A DNA stretch of 64,000 nucleotides from Apostichopus japonicus. Taxonomy: Eukaryota > Echinodermata > Holothuroidea > Aspidochirotida > Stichopodidae. The notes below the pieces were generated by a model that was given only the letters and a program-made list of their open reading frames with translations, did not search any database and was not told the origin of the DNA. This document shows, piece by piece, positions 52,150 through 61,364 of the stretch; position 1 is the stretch's first letter; each line of letters opens with the position of its first letter. The stretch spans positions 15,518,001 through 15,582,000 of the forward strand of contig NC_092573.1 in assembly GCF_037975245.1 (NCBI RefSeq). Reading direction: 5' to 3'. Position numbers and translations under genes: made by a program.

Positions 52150-52378
52150 CACTCTAAAAACAAATGAGTGGATTTCATTCCATTGGAGTGATCACTCGGC
52201 GCACTTCAAATTAAGAGTGAAATTTAACTCTATTGGAGTTAACCCTCACTCCTAATATGGGTGAATACAACTCTATTAGGAGTTAAGATTTACTCCAATG
52301 GAGTGGAAATTCACTCTTATACCGGAATGTGCTCAGTGATCACTCCCATGGAGTGAAATTCACCTATGTTTTTATCAG
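52150..52378. mobile_element. Palindromic fold-back MITE
   Basis: The two halves are imperfect inverted repeats of ~55 bp or more: CTCTAAAAACAAATGAGTGG at the left, and the reverse complement of the right end reads TGATAAAAACATAGGTGAAT. Both arms contain GGAGTGATCACT. The left end CACTCTAAAAA resembles CACTA-type termini, but no convincing TSD was found. Confidence 0.6.
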
Positions 52379-52652
52379 TACAGTACAGTGCATATCATCA
52401 TAGACCTACGTACGTACGTACGTTCGTATATCAGACGCACTCGATACCCACGATACGATACGGTCCTGGAGAAACTATTTCCACTCATCATTTTTTAAGG
52501 CGATACAGTAGTGAGTATTGCACAGGCACAGCCGCATGTTTGCAGGAAATTCAGAATTCCCAATATTTTATATCTCTACCAGTAGTGAAAATCATGTTTC
52601 GACAGTTTCGTGGGCATAAAAATGTTGTTTTGTGGAATATTCAATGACATAT

Positions 52653-53423
52653 CAGGGGCGGATGCAGGATTTGTGACAGGGGGGGTCTGACTGGTCCAGC
52701 CGCGCCTGAACGTAAGACTATCTAAGCGGAGAGCCATCATCGGTTGGCGCGGAGCGTACAAGAAATTTTTTGGCTTTACAAACCCCCCAGATGGCCGGAA
52801 ACGGCACTTCCCGAATATTCTAAGCAGCATGTACCTAGCCTGAAAATATGGATCTCATGTCTGCAATTTCTCAATTGATGAGAAAAAAACAATCTATGAA
52901 ATATGGTATTACATATCAGATGAGTTGAGATGATACAAAAATCATAATGCCTTTAGCCCCCAATCCCCTCCCTTTCCGTCACCACTGTTTGATGCAGGGC
53001 CGGATCCAGGATTCTGGAAGGGTGAGGGGTTTGCTCATGAAAAATTCGTTAGCGCATCCTAGCAGCCTACCGCTCTGTAACCTCACCGCCCAAAAAATTC
53101 GAACACCACCTCAAGTTTGAAACTTTTCGGTCTAAAAATTGAGATCGTTAGGCAGTTTTGGCACGTGTAGCACGCGTGCACACTATAGTTCATTTGACGG
53201 AAAAGACACACCTGGATGACTTGTGAGGATAACCGCTTTTCTGACGTCCTACATGTTTAAAATTGGCGTTTAATTTAATTATTTTTTCTCTCTCTTTTTT
53301 TCTCTCTCTTTTTTTTTCTCTCTTTTTTTCTCTCTCTTTTTTTCTCTCTCTTTTTTTCTCTCTTTTTTTTTGGCCAAGAGCAGGGGGGTCCGGACCCCCT
53401 GGACCCCCCTGGATCCGCGTCTG
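52653..53423. mobile_element. TIR element, 771 bp, innermost of the 51-54 kb nest
   Basis: The left end CAGGGGCGGATGCAGG and the inverted right end CAGACGCGGATCCAGG are related (13 of 16). A 5-bp TSD, CATAT, flanks it (52,648-52,652 and 53,424-53,428). It carries a near-consensus conserved core at 52,715-52,815. It also holds a (CTTTT)n-like tract (53,279-53,375), the complement of the purine tract in the larger elements. Confidence 0.75.
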
Positions 53424-53952
53424 CATATATTCATTTGACTCGAGGCAATATATGAAAACCTGATACCTCGGCTCAGTACAAACGGAGCCAATCTTTTGAT
53501 AGATTGTTGCGCTAGGTGGAAGCACTGAACATATTTGCAGCAGATATCGATATCGCGCAGCACAACAAGGTTCGTGGTATATGGTCGCAATCGTCGCATC
53601 GACCATTGCCATGCCATGCTGTGTGACCATTCTCATGGTTACTACAGTTATTGTATTTTCTTATTCTGCCAGATGCAGACGAGATAATTGTGTAACTCTA
53701 TTTCCCAAATTACTGAACAAAAAATATAAGTGAATCGCACTTATTTTAATTTTTTTTTATTTTTGTACAACATTTTTTTTACCCCATTCCCAGTGGGGGG
53801 CCAGCCTATTTCATGGGGGCCTCGGCCCCCAGGCCCCCCGTAGCTACGCCACTGATCACGCATGGGGCCCTTTCCCTCGAACGCGGTAAAAAAAAATCAG
53901 GATTTTCAAAAAGGGGGGCCCGGGGCCCGGGCCCCCCCTGGATCCGCCCCTG

Positions 53953-54080
53953 CAGTCCAGCTCGCACTGATTTGCGACATACAGCACACAGCACGGCTCG
54001 CAAGTAGCGGGAAACAGATCAGCTCGCAGGAATTACGACTTTTAGGGTTCTCTCGCATATTGCGAGTTATTGTCAGAACC
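53953..54080 (+). repeat. Tandem array of short hairpin units, right part
   Basis: This continues the units of 50,832-51,133 (CAGTCCAGCTCGCACTGATT onward). Several degenerate units end near CTCGCATATTGCGAG. Confidence 0.8.
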
Positions 54081-54409
54081 CGCAGAAGATGCGAGGTTTG
54101 GTCTACACTTGTATTTTGGTTTTTGTATTGCTTTACTTCCAATAGTGTTGTAAATGCGGTAAAGCCATGTATTATGCCCACAGATTTATTGCTACCATTT
54201 AACTCATCTTAAATTGTTTCATCATTGATTGGAGGATTAATTGATGTACTTCATTAACCGTATATAACAAGAGGAAGTGTTTTCTTTTAACAAAGTTTTT
54301 AGACCTTACTTTAACTCTTTAGCTCATTTTTCGAGACTCTGTGTTCCGACCTGCCTGAATAGAATTCGGTCGGCGTAACAGTATACAGTGACGACAGTTT
54401 GACCTTCTC

Positions 54410-55015
54410 TTGCAAAACATCAAGGTATTAACAAAAGTATATTATATAGTATCTAGTGTGGCTTATAAGTTGTGTCTTTCTTTAACCAAAATGCTAAAGA
54501 AAATGTTTTCAATGCTATTATTCTACCCTGGCACATGTGATCTATACAGTGCCTGTCTGGTACCATTTTATATTGCAAGAAAAGCAAAGAAAGGAGTTTT
54601 TTAAATACACATCAGCTACATTTAACTTAGATAACAATATACATTTAGAGAAAGTAAATGTTGCTGCAAGAACTGAGTTTACAAGAATGGCTAATAAGAT
54701 TTACAGTTTTCAGAATCACCCTTTGTATACTGTACTAAAATTTATCCTGCACAATTCGAGCAGAAATCTAAGAAATCCCCACAAAATACCAAACATAAGT
54801 TTACAGAAACTCGTTTATTTACCGTGCTGCTTTATACATTCCATTCGAGCACTTAGAATGTTTGTTGTAGTCTGTTTGTTATATCGTTTTATGTATTAAC
54901 TTTTGTATGTGTAGATGTATTTTATATGATTTCCTATCATCTTAACACTTTTTCCCCTTTTATATTAGTTATTCTCCTTGTTGAGGTATTATATGACTCC
55001 TCTCTATAATTGTTA
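54410..55015 (+). pseudogene. Non-LTR retrotransposon (LINE) RT C-terminal remnant and 3' UTR
   Basis: The frame at 54,537-54,899 reads YTVPVWYHFILQEKQRKEFF and further on HPLYTVLKFILHNSSRNLRNP. This matches the layout seen after the RT core in many LINEs: a VW-H/Y motif, then HPL followed by an Arg-rich N-P stretch. An upstream segment (54,410-54,604) in another frame suggests a frameshift. The sequence then becomes AT-rich, like a 3' UTR, and leads into GGAAATAAAAAG. The RT active-site part is absent. The family is not resolved. Confidence 0.5.
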
Positions 55016-55490
55016 TATGTATACTGGAAGGAAATAAAAAGAAGGAACAACATACTATAGTACAACTTGGAAACACTTGAAAAATGGCACAGTTGTTTCC
55101 TTCTTTAAATCTTAGGATTCACACGAGGTTAGGTTGGATATTATGAATGTGTCTGTGAGCGTAAGAATTTTTTATATGTATACTGGAAGGAAATAAAAAG
55201 AAGGAACAACACACTATAGTACAACTTGAAAACACTTGAAAAATGGAACAGTTGCTTCCTTCTTTAAATCTTAGGATTCACACGAGGTTAGGTTGGATAT
55301 TATGAATGTGTCTGTGAGCGTAAGAATTTTTTATATGTATACTGGAAGGAAATAAAAAGAAGGAACAACACACTATAGTACAACTTGGGAACACTTGAAA
55401 AATGGAACAGTTGCTTCCTTCTTTAAATCTGAGGATTTACACGAGGTTTGGTTGGATATTATGAATGTGCCTGTGAGCTTAAGAAAAATT
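55016..55490 (+). repeat. 159-bp tandem repeat, about three copies
   Basis: ATACTGGAAGGAAATAAAAA recurs at 55,021, 55,180 and 55,339, and each unit continues to GTGTCTGTGAGCGTAAGAAT. Units are ~95% alike by eye. The first abuts the LINE 3' remnant, so the array may be an amplified LINE tail. Confidence 0.9.
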
Positions 55491-55631
55491 TCACATTCCG
55501 TTTAAGGGATCGTATAGTGGAAAAGCTTCCAAAACTTTTGAAGGATACTTAGAAACTATTGTCAGAGACATTTCACGTAATTCACTCACTTGCAAATGAA
55601 GAATTGCACACAATTTTCAGTAGTCTGTGTG

Positions 55632-57945
55632 CAGGTGCGTATCCAGGGGGGGGGCGTTGGGGGCGCGCGCCCCCCGGGTAAGAAAAAGAGGAGAGAAAAA
55701 AAGAGAAGAAAAAAGAAAAAAGAGGGGGAAAAAAGAGGAGAAGGAGGAGAGGAAGAAAGGAAGGGAAAAGAAAAAGAAGAAAGAGAGAAAAGGGAGAAAA
55801 GGAGGGAGATAAGAAAAACGCCAAGACACCGGGAAGAGAAAGAGGAACAGTGACATTATTACAGCGCTGATCCCTATTATATACACAGGGTAGCTAGTGA
55901 CGGATCAAGGATTTCGGAAGGGGCGTGTGCCTCACCCTACCCCTTACACCGACAACTCAATTTTTGACGTTTCCATTTTCCCTCTCTCACTCGTGATCAA
56001 TATACTATATATGGTCTACCATAACGCGTGTGTGTGTATATATGCCTTAAACAATTGTAGAATTGTGTTATGAAACCAACTGTGGCTGGTCTCGAACTCG
56101 ACCGTGTCGTCGGGGAACATTACGCATTTCGGGAAGGGGGCGACCGCTCCCCCCCCCCTTCAGCATATTTTTTTTTATGATATTGCTAGTAATTTCAAAA
56201 TTGAAAGTGCTCAGATGCAACTTACAAGGCATGGGAAGTGTCATTTCCAGCGATCTGGGAGGCATTTCCGGCAAAATTTGCTTTTACGCTTCGCGCCAAC
56301 AAATGGTCCTGGGTAGTGCCATTTCCAGCGACCTGGGAGGGATTTTCGGCCAAACTTTTCTTGTACGCTTCGCGCCAACTTATGGTGACGCAACACTTAG
56401 ATACTTTGCCTACAGGCATCACCTCTCCCTTGGCAAATTCCTCGCTACGCGCCCGGTGTTCGAATTTGTAAAGCAAACAGCAGATATCACATCATATCAG
56501 TGAGCATGAAAATGGCGTTCCAGGATGAACAGCCTCAAAACTGTCCGACTTGCCCGAAAAAAATAACCAAAAATTTTCGCGCGCCAAGCGCGCGTTCAAC
56601 ATGTTGATGTCAACATCATATAAGCAAGCAGCGGTTGTTAGCCTACATTACATGCCATCGTGTACCGTACGGTCCGTCGGGATGATAATGTAAACAACGA
56701 AATGTCTTATGCAGATGGAGAAAAAGCATGGAGGTCCAATTATGTCAAAACTATATTTTACATTAGTCATGGAGAATTAGGGACTGCACCCCTCGCCTCT
56801 TACGCCTATGTGTGTAGTGTCCGGTTTCGGAGTTTTCTAATAGCCGTTATTAGAGGTTGAAATATTTGTACACCAATAAATTAACTGAGTCTGAATTTTC
56901 GAAAATTTCTGACCATCATTCTTCATCACACTTCCCTCTACTCGTGCAATTTCAGAGCTCCCAACTGACCCGCAATTCGCGGGTTGGACCCGCATTCTAA
57001 CACCCAAACCCGCTGACCCGCGAAAGCTTTCGAAAAACCCACATTGTAATTGTCAAGTATACATAAAAAAAAAATTGCATTAAATTTTGACTTAGCAACC
57101 ATCATTTCTTAAGCATTTAGCATAATAGAGTATAAAACCTCCTTTACAGCATCATTTGAACCTCAAGTTAGCCTCTATTTCTTTTCATTGGGGCGAGCAG
57201 CGAACATTTTCATGCCACGGGAAAGAATGAATTATCACCTACTATTCAATTTATTGATGTTACACACAAAAACATGCATAGTTCTCAGAAAATTTTTGGT
57301 GTCAAAAGCCTTTCTAAGTGCCACCATTTTACATGTAGGCATCACCAGGATTCCAAAAAAATTCAAAAGGGGAGGAGGACACCCCCTCCCCTTATACCCC
57401 TCCCCCAGGACGGCGATTCGTGGCATGGACCAGCTTTTGCCTTCTCAAGAGTTGGGAGCTATGCAATTTGGACCGGTCTGTTAGGGGTTGATGGAGGTTT
57501 TTCTATATTGGTTGTCCATAGATGAAATTTTGTGCGACATTATGGGTATTTTTTGAAGTGAGAATGTGAATTTTACAAATTCTGAACAAATAATGGGCTT
57601 GAAACCTTGAAAAGTGGGGCTGACGGATATTGTGGGCCGCGACGTAGAATCACCTACAGAAGCAATGATCCACAGGTCATGCGATGAGGTCGAACATGAT
57701 TTGTGACTGGTGACAATATTCAAAAAGGTTATGGATGGAAAAAAAAAACTATTGGGAAATACTTCGTTCTCAGGCAAAAGTGTACATCTGGTTGGTCATT
57801 TCAAGGCCGAGAAGTACCATTTCCGGTGATCTGGGTGGTATCAAAACCAGAAATTTTCTTGTACGCTGCGCGCCAACCGATGGTGGCGCTCCGCTTAGAT
57901 AGTAATTCGCGCCCCCCGGGTTAGAAAATCCTGGATACGCGCCTG
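55632..57945. mobile_element. Large TIR element, copy 2
   Basis: The left terminus CAGGTGCGTATCCAGG and the inverted right terminus CAGGCGCGTATCCAGG differ at one base. Both flanks carry GTGTG (55,627-55,631 and 57,946-57,950), the 5-bp TSD size also seen for the 21,082 copy. Behind the left TIR lie a 16-bp perfect GC palindrome (55,659-55,674) and a ~150-bp polypurine tract. Two tandem cores lie at 56,232-56,405 and another at 57,810-57,905. The 509-bp element 56,953-57,461 is nested inside. No transposase. Confidence 0.75.
56953..57461. mobile_element. hAT-like non-autonomous TIR element, copy 2
   Basis: It runs from CAGAGCTCCCAACTG to AGTTGGGAGCTA, with inverted core AGCTCCCAACT. A perfect 8-bp TSD, TGCAATTT, flanks it (56,945-56,952 and 57,462-57,469). 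The homologous stretch at 23,361-23,380 lacks the insert and has a single CGCAATTT, so the empty site is visible. It is homologous to 18,627-19,771 and lacks the fold-back element found there. Confidence 0.88.
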
Positions 57946-58047
57946 GTGTGCTTCATAACAGTTTCGACTTAACAGATTACGCCAATGGAAATATTATTTT
58001 GGCAACTGCATGTGTTCACATTTCATAATATCCCTCGTCATTTTCAT

Positions 58048-58430
58048 ACATTGTAGAAAATGGTGGGGGTTCTTTTAAAATAAATGGGACCAATATATCA
58101 GCTTTTCAGCAGCTGGCCTTCCTACCTCAACGTCCCTCTATCCGACACCATCCATGTCACCCACAAAAACATACTTAAAAACTTACATCCGCCCAAAACC
58201 CGTACAAATTCCTTGTCTATTTTATACATTGCAACAAAACGTGGGCGTTTTTTAAAATTAATAAGACCAATAAACCACCCCTTTCAACAGCCGGCTCTCC
58301 TTGCCCTCTTTACCAGCTCCCCTCATTATATTCATGTCACTCAAGAAAAACATACTAAAACACGTATGTTGATACCTGCGTATAACCCATACAAACTCCT
58401 TGTCTATTTTATACATTATTGCAAGGCATC
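58048..58430 (+). repeat. Diverged tandem repeat, ~180-bp unit
   Basis: Two units (about 58,048-58,225 and 58,226-58,412) plus a partial third share TACATTG...AAAA, GGGACCAATA/AAGACCAATA, TCATGTCAC and CCTTGTCTATTTTATACATT. Similarity is moderate. No coding support. Confidence 0.7.
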
Positions 58431-58559
58431 TTCTTAAATCCGTCCATGAAAGGAAGTATTTAGAGTACCGTGAGATCAAGGTTAATGATAATAACATTAT
58501 TATTATGTTTAGTTCTACAGTCCTGTACAGGGTCAATGCCCTTTCACACGACTTTTACA

Positions 58560-58868
58560 ACTGAACCCAGGTAACTGGTAACTTGTCACACCTACACACC
58601 AAAGTGTGCACAATTCAATCCCACCTGGGGCACCACAGTTCACCACAACCACGTGTCCCCCGGAGGACTTCCCATAGGGTGCAGCCACAAACCGGCGCAC
58701 GCAACTATATTTACAAGTTACCTCGCAAGTCCCCATTTATACACCTGGGTGAAGAGAGGCAATGGAAATAAAGCGCCTTGCCCAAGGACACAATGCTATG
58801 ATCTGGCCAGGGCTCGAACTTATAATCCTTAGATCACAAGTCCACTGCCTTAACCACTAGAGACCCTA
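58560..58868 (-). mobile_element. tRNA-derived SINE
   Basis: On the minus strand the head (58,868 to ~58,800) has a box A-like TGGTTAAGGCAGTGG and a box B-like GTTCGAGCCCTGG, the internal RNA polymerase III promoter of a tRNA-like head. The body follows with TTGTGTCCTTGGGCAAGGCG and CCATTGCCTCTCTTCACCCA, a body type I associate with invertebrate and other metazoan SINEs. No acceptor-stem symmetry is kept, so it is not a tRNA gene. The downstream edge near 58,560 is approximate. It lies just upstream of the transposase pseudogene. Confidence 0.75.
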
Positions 58869-59089
58869 TAGTAGGAGAGATTGGCCAACCATTGTTCTCG
58901 AATGCGAGCCTCTGATTGGTTCATCTTAATGGACACCATTTTGGTGCCATCTTAATTTTTGAGATACCCAAGATAGTAGATATGCACATATGTTACAGTA
59001 TTTTGTTTAGTGACGCGCGACGCTATGCATGTACCGTATGCAGACGGCTGGCTGAACGGACATCTTATGTGTGTCTTACTTCAAGGAGA

Positions 59090-59242
59090 ATGCCAGGTTG
59101 CGTCCCGTTCGGCTGTTCAAATAGAAGAGAAAAGGGCTGGAGGCTTTTCAGGTTTCCAGTTAATCAGCAAAGAAGATCTCAATGAACCGTAAAAGTCCGA
59201 AGACAAGGTTGGAGGCCGACTGATAATGATCGTATCTGCGAG
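59090..59242 (+). pseudogene. Transposase exon 1: first half of the THAP finger
   Basis: Starts MPGCVPFGCSNRREKG followed by LFRFP, the THAP signature, with Cys4 and Cys9 as zinc ligands. Codon 32 is TGA where THAP domains have a conserved Trp (TGG). The frame continues after it as GWRPTDNDRICE, giving the third ligand, Cys50. It ends at the donor GAG|GTACGA. The 153-bp exon is 51 codons, phase 0. Confidence 0.88.
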
Positions 59243-59519
59243 GTACGATGTAGGCTACGTAATTGCGGTTTAAACTTAATAATATATGGCGTGTTAGGCG
59301 TTGAGCCTAACGCTACGCTTTAGCCTAGGCTGAATAAGCAATTATTTGTGAGTGGCAAAAGTATAACCATAGAGCTGCTAAGTTACTTGCTTTAAAGTGT
59401 ATAATATAAGCAGTTAAGTCTCCTATTTTTTGCTGAATACCTGCTCATTCCCATGTAAATATAGATAAAGATAATCTAATCCCAACAAACAGTGTTAACA
59501 CAAGAAATATACATGATCT

Positions 59520-59662
59520 TAATTTCGAAGTTCCCTACGCTAAAAAAAATTCATATAAATACTCCTTCGATCTTTCCCTGCACTTTAAAAGATTGGAATG
59601 CTTTGCTATCAGACATTGTGCATGCATCTAGTCTAGACTGTTCAAAGAAAAGCTTAATTCTA
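59520..59662 (+). pseudogene. LINE RT C-terminal fragment in transposase intron 1
   Basis: Two frames joined by a one-base shift near 59,566 read VPYAKKNSYKYSF and then TLKDWNALLSDIVHASSLD. This matches the common LINE C-terminal pattern VPxxxTxxYxxSFFPR(T/S)xxxWNxLP. Only ~45 codons remain. The family is not resolved. Confidence 0.6.
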
Positions 59663-60223
59663 ACTCTTGTTTTGCTAAATAAGTTATACTCATACTTTGT
59701 AATGCTCGGTTGGCGTTTATGTCCTCTAGGCTCTAGTAGGATTTTTTGCCGACTTAACCGATTCCGATATTGTAGTTGCCAGATTGAGACATCGTTAGGC
59801 CTACGATTACCTTCACAGCAAGTTACAATATATGCCTAGGCTAGCTGTCTGACGGCAGTCGATTTATTTTAGCCCAACAGTAGCTCTATCATTTTAGTAG
59901 CAGCACTATACCACTATTCAGTCTAGGCACAATTTGGGCTAGCCTAGAATAGATATGCTATTGCTGCCTAATAAAAAAACTGTTCAAGTTCCATGATTTA
60001 CATAGTGCATGACTAGCCTTCCAATGAATTCAGAGAGTCCAACACTCTGATCACTGATCTAGCTAAAGCTAGAGGCTAACTTAGTAGTTGTGGATGTAGG
60101 CTAGCAATGCAAAAGTAGCAACGAAGACCTAAATTAATGTAATATCCGTATTGCTGGCTAGATCTTCTTGTTGTTGCAGATCAGTAAAATTTGTGTTTAT
60201 TATTTGTCATTTCTCCCATACAG

Positions 60224-60360
60224 GCACACTTTGAACCTGACCAGTTCGAACAGAATAGACAAGATGGGTTGAAACAATTATAAGCAACTGCCATACCTAC
60301 TCTATTCTGTCACTTGCTAAAGCCAGTCAGGAGGAGGCCATCCCCCCCCCCCCCCGACAG
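60224..60360 (+). pseudogene. Transposase exon 2: second half of the THAP finger
   Basis: After the acceptor TTTCTCCCATACAG the frame reads AHFEPDQFE, giving C50-X2-H53 across the splice and so completing the C2CH zinc site. It continues to ATAIPTLF, the conserved AVPTxF end of THAP domains. A TAA at 60,281-60,283 interrupts it. The 3' end at CGACAG|GTGTAC is the weakest boundary, next to a poly-C run. Confidence 0.8.
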
Positions 60361-60843
60361 GTGTACTTCATTGAAGCTAGACCAGAAGGTTGGTGGTTAA
60401 CTATAGTGCAATCTTGAGACCATTCCTAAGTTAAGCCTTCAATAATGAACATGTTATCTTCCTGTTTGAAGTGTTTTGTGACTACTACTACTATTGTACT
60501 ACTGATGCACTTATAGGCTAATTATGTAGCTAGTAAAATGATTCCATATATTTGGTAAATTTCCCCCCAAGGTTAAAATTTACCAATTATTTTGTTACAG
60601 CTTTTGAATTATATGTATCTAGTGGTAGCCAACAAAAGTAAAACAGTGGGAATATAAGGGTTTCACCAAAGTTTTTGTGTAACAAATGCAGTTCTTTGCA
60701 GAGAAAATTGATCATGTTAATAAGATAGTGAAAACAAAAACTCTGTATAAACCATTATGCTCTATGGCAAGTAGTGAGTGCAATTTACAATAAATTTAAT
60801 GACTTATTAGGTTGTAACACAATATGGCTTGTTTGTTTCACAG

Positions 60844-61011
60844 AGTACACATGCAGCAGACCACACCTATGCCAAAACTTCAAGCTCACATCCTGAAAAC
60901 AATGGAGAAGATAATAAGGCATGTGGCGGTGCAGTAGAAGGACACTACTTAAGCACATTAGGTGATACAAAAATACCATCGTCTACAATACCAGTTTGCA
61001 GTGAAGTCCTG
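60844..61011 (+). pseudogene. Transposase exon 3: linker
   Basis: A 168-bp open exon (56 codons) between TTTGTTTCACAG and CTG|GTAAGC, phase 0. The product is Ser/Thr- and acid-rich without a recognised domain, as expected for the linker after a THAP domain. Confidence 0.75.
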
Positions 61012-61235
61012 GTAAGCAAATTATCTTCGACAAGATTTTGCCCAAGATTCTTTGTATGCATCCGTCTTAATGTTGGTGTTACTGAATTGTCCAAACGGTT
61101 TAAGAATCTAATTCTTTACGATTCTTTTCACCAACCATATTTAAATCAGTTACAAAGCTGATTAGAGAGTAATGAATTGTTTAAAAAACAAGCTTTTTAG
61201 ATTGCTTGTACAGGCATTAAACATTGTCATGTTGA

Positions 61236-61239
61236 TATT

Positions 61240-61288
<49 letters not shown>

Positions 61289-61300
61289 AATATATATACT
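61236..61300. repeat. (TA)n microsatellite in transposase intron 3
   Basis: Two TA runs separated by ATTA, wholly inside the inferred intron 61,012-61,364. Confidence 0.95.
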
Positions 61301-61364
61301 TATATGTATTAAATATTGAAAAAATACAGTAATGAGTTCAATCAATATCTTTCACTTTTTACAG

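Larger units (their letters stand above)
51570..53854. mobile_element. TIR element (GTAGCTA type), nested
   Basis: The left end CAGTGGCGTAGCTAGG and the inverted right end CAGTGGCGTAGCTACG match at 15 of 16 bases. Flanks TACACGCA (51,562-51,569) and ATCACGCA (53,855-53,862) share their last six bases, an aged 8-bp TSD. A conserved core lies ~80 bp inside the left end. hAT-like by inference. Non-coding. Confidence 0.75.
51134..53952. mobile_element. TIR element with nested insertions inserted into the hairpin array
   Basis: The left terminus CAGTGGCGGATCCAGG and the inverted right terminus CAGGGGCGGATCCAGG differ at one base. The flanks carry CAGTC on both sides (51,129-51,133 and 53,953-53,957), a 5-bp TSD. 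Removing the insert and one CAGTC rebuilds a normal hairpin unit across the junction. It contains the elements at 51,570-53,854, 52,150-52,378 and 52,653-53,423. No transposase ORF. Confidence 0.82.

Noticed and set aside
52995-53423. Separate TIR element starting at CAGGGCCGGATCCAGG
   Set aside because: A terminus-like motif is present but no right end with a matching TSD was found. The right end at 53,423 fits the 52,653 start (TSD CATAT) better.
58800-58868. A true tRNA gene
   Set aside because: Box A and B motifs are present but the cloverleaf and acceptor stem are not. The following body is SINE-like.
58916-59500. 5' TIR of the P-like transposon
   Set aside because: No inverted partner to sequence downstream of 63,486 could be recognised by eye, so no element boundary is claimed.
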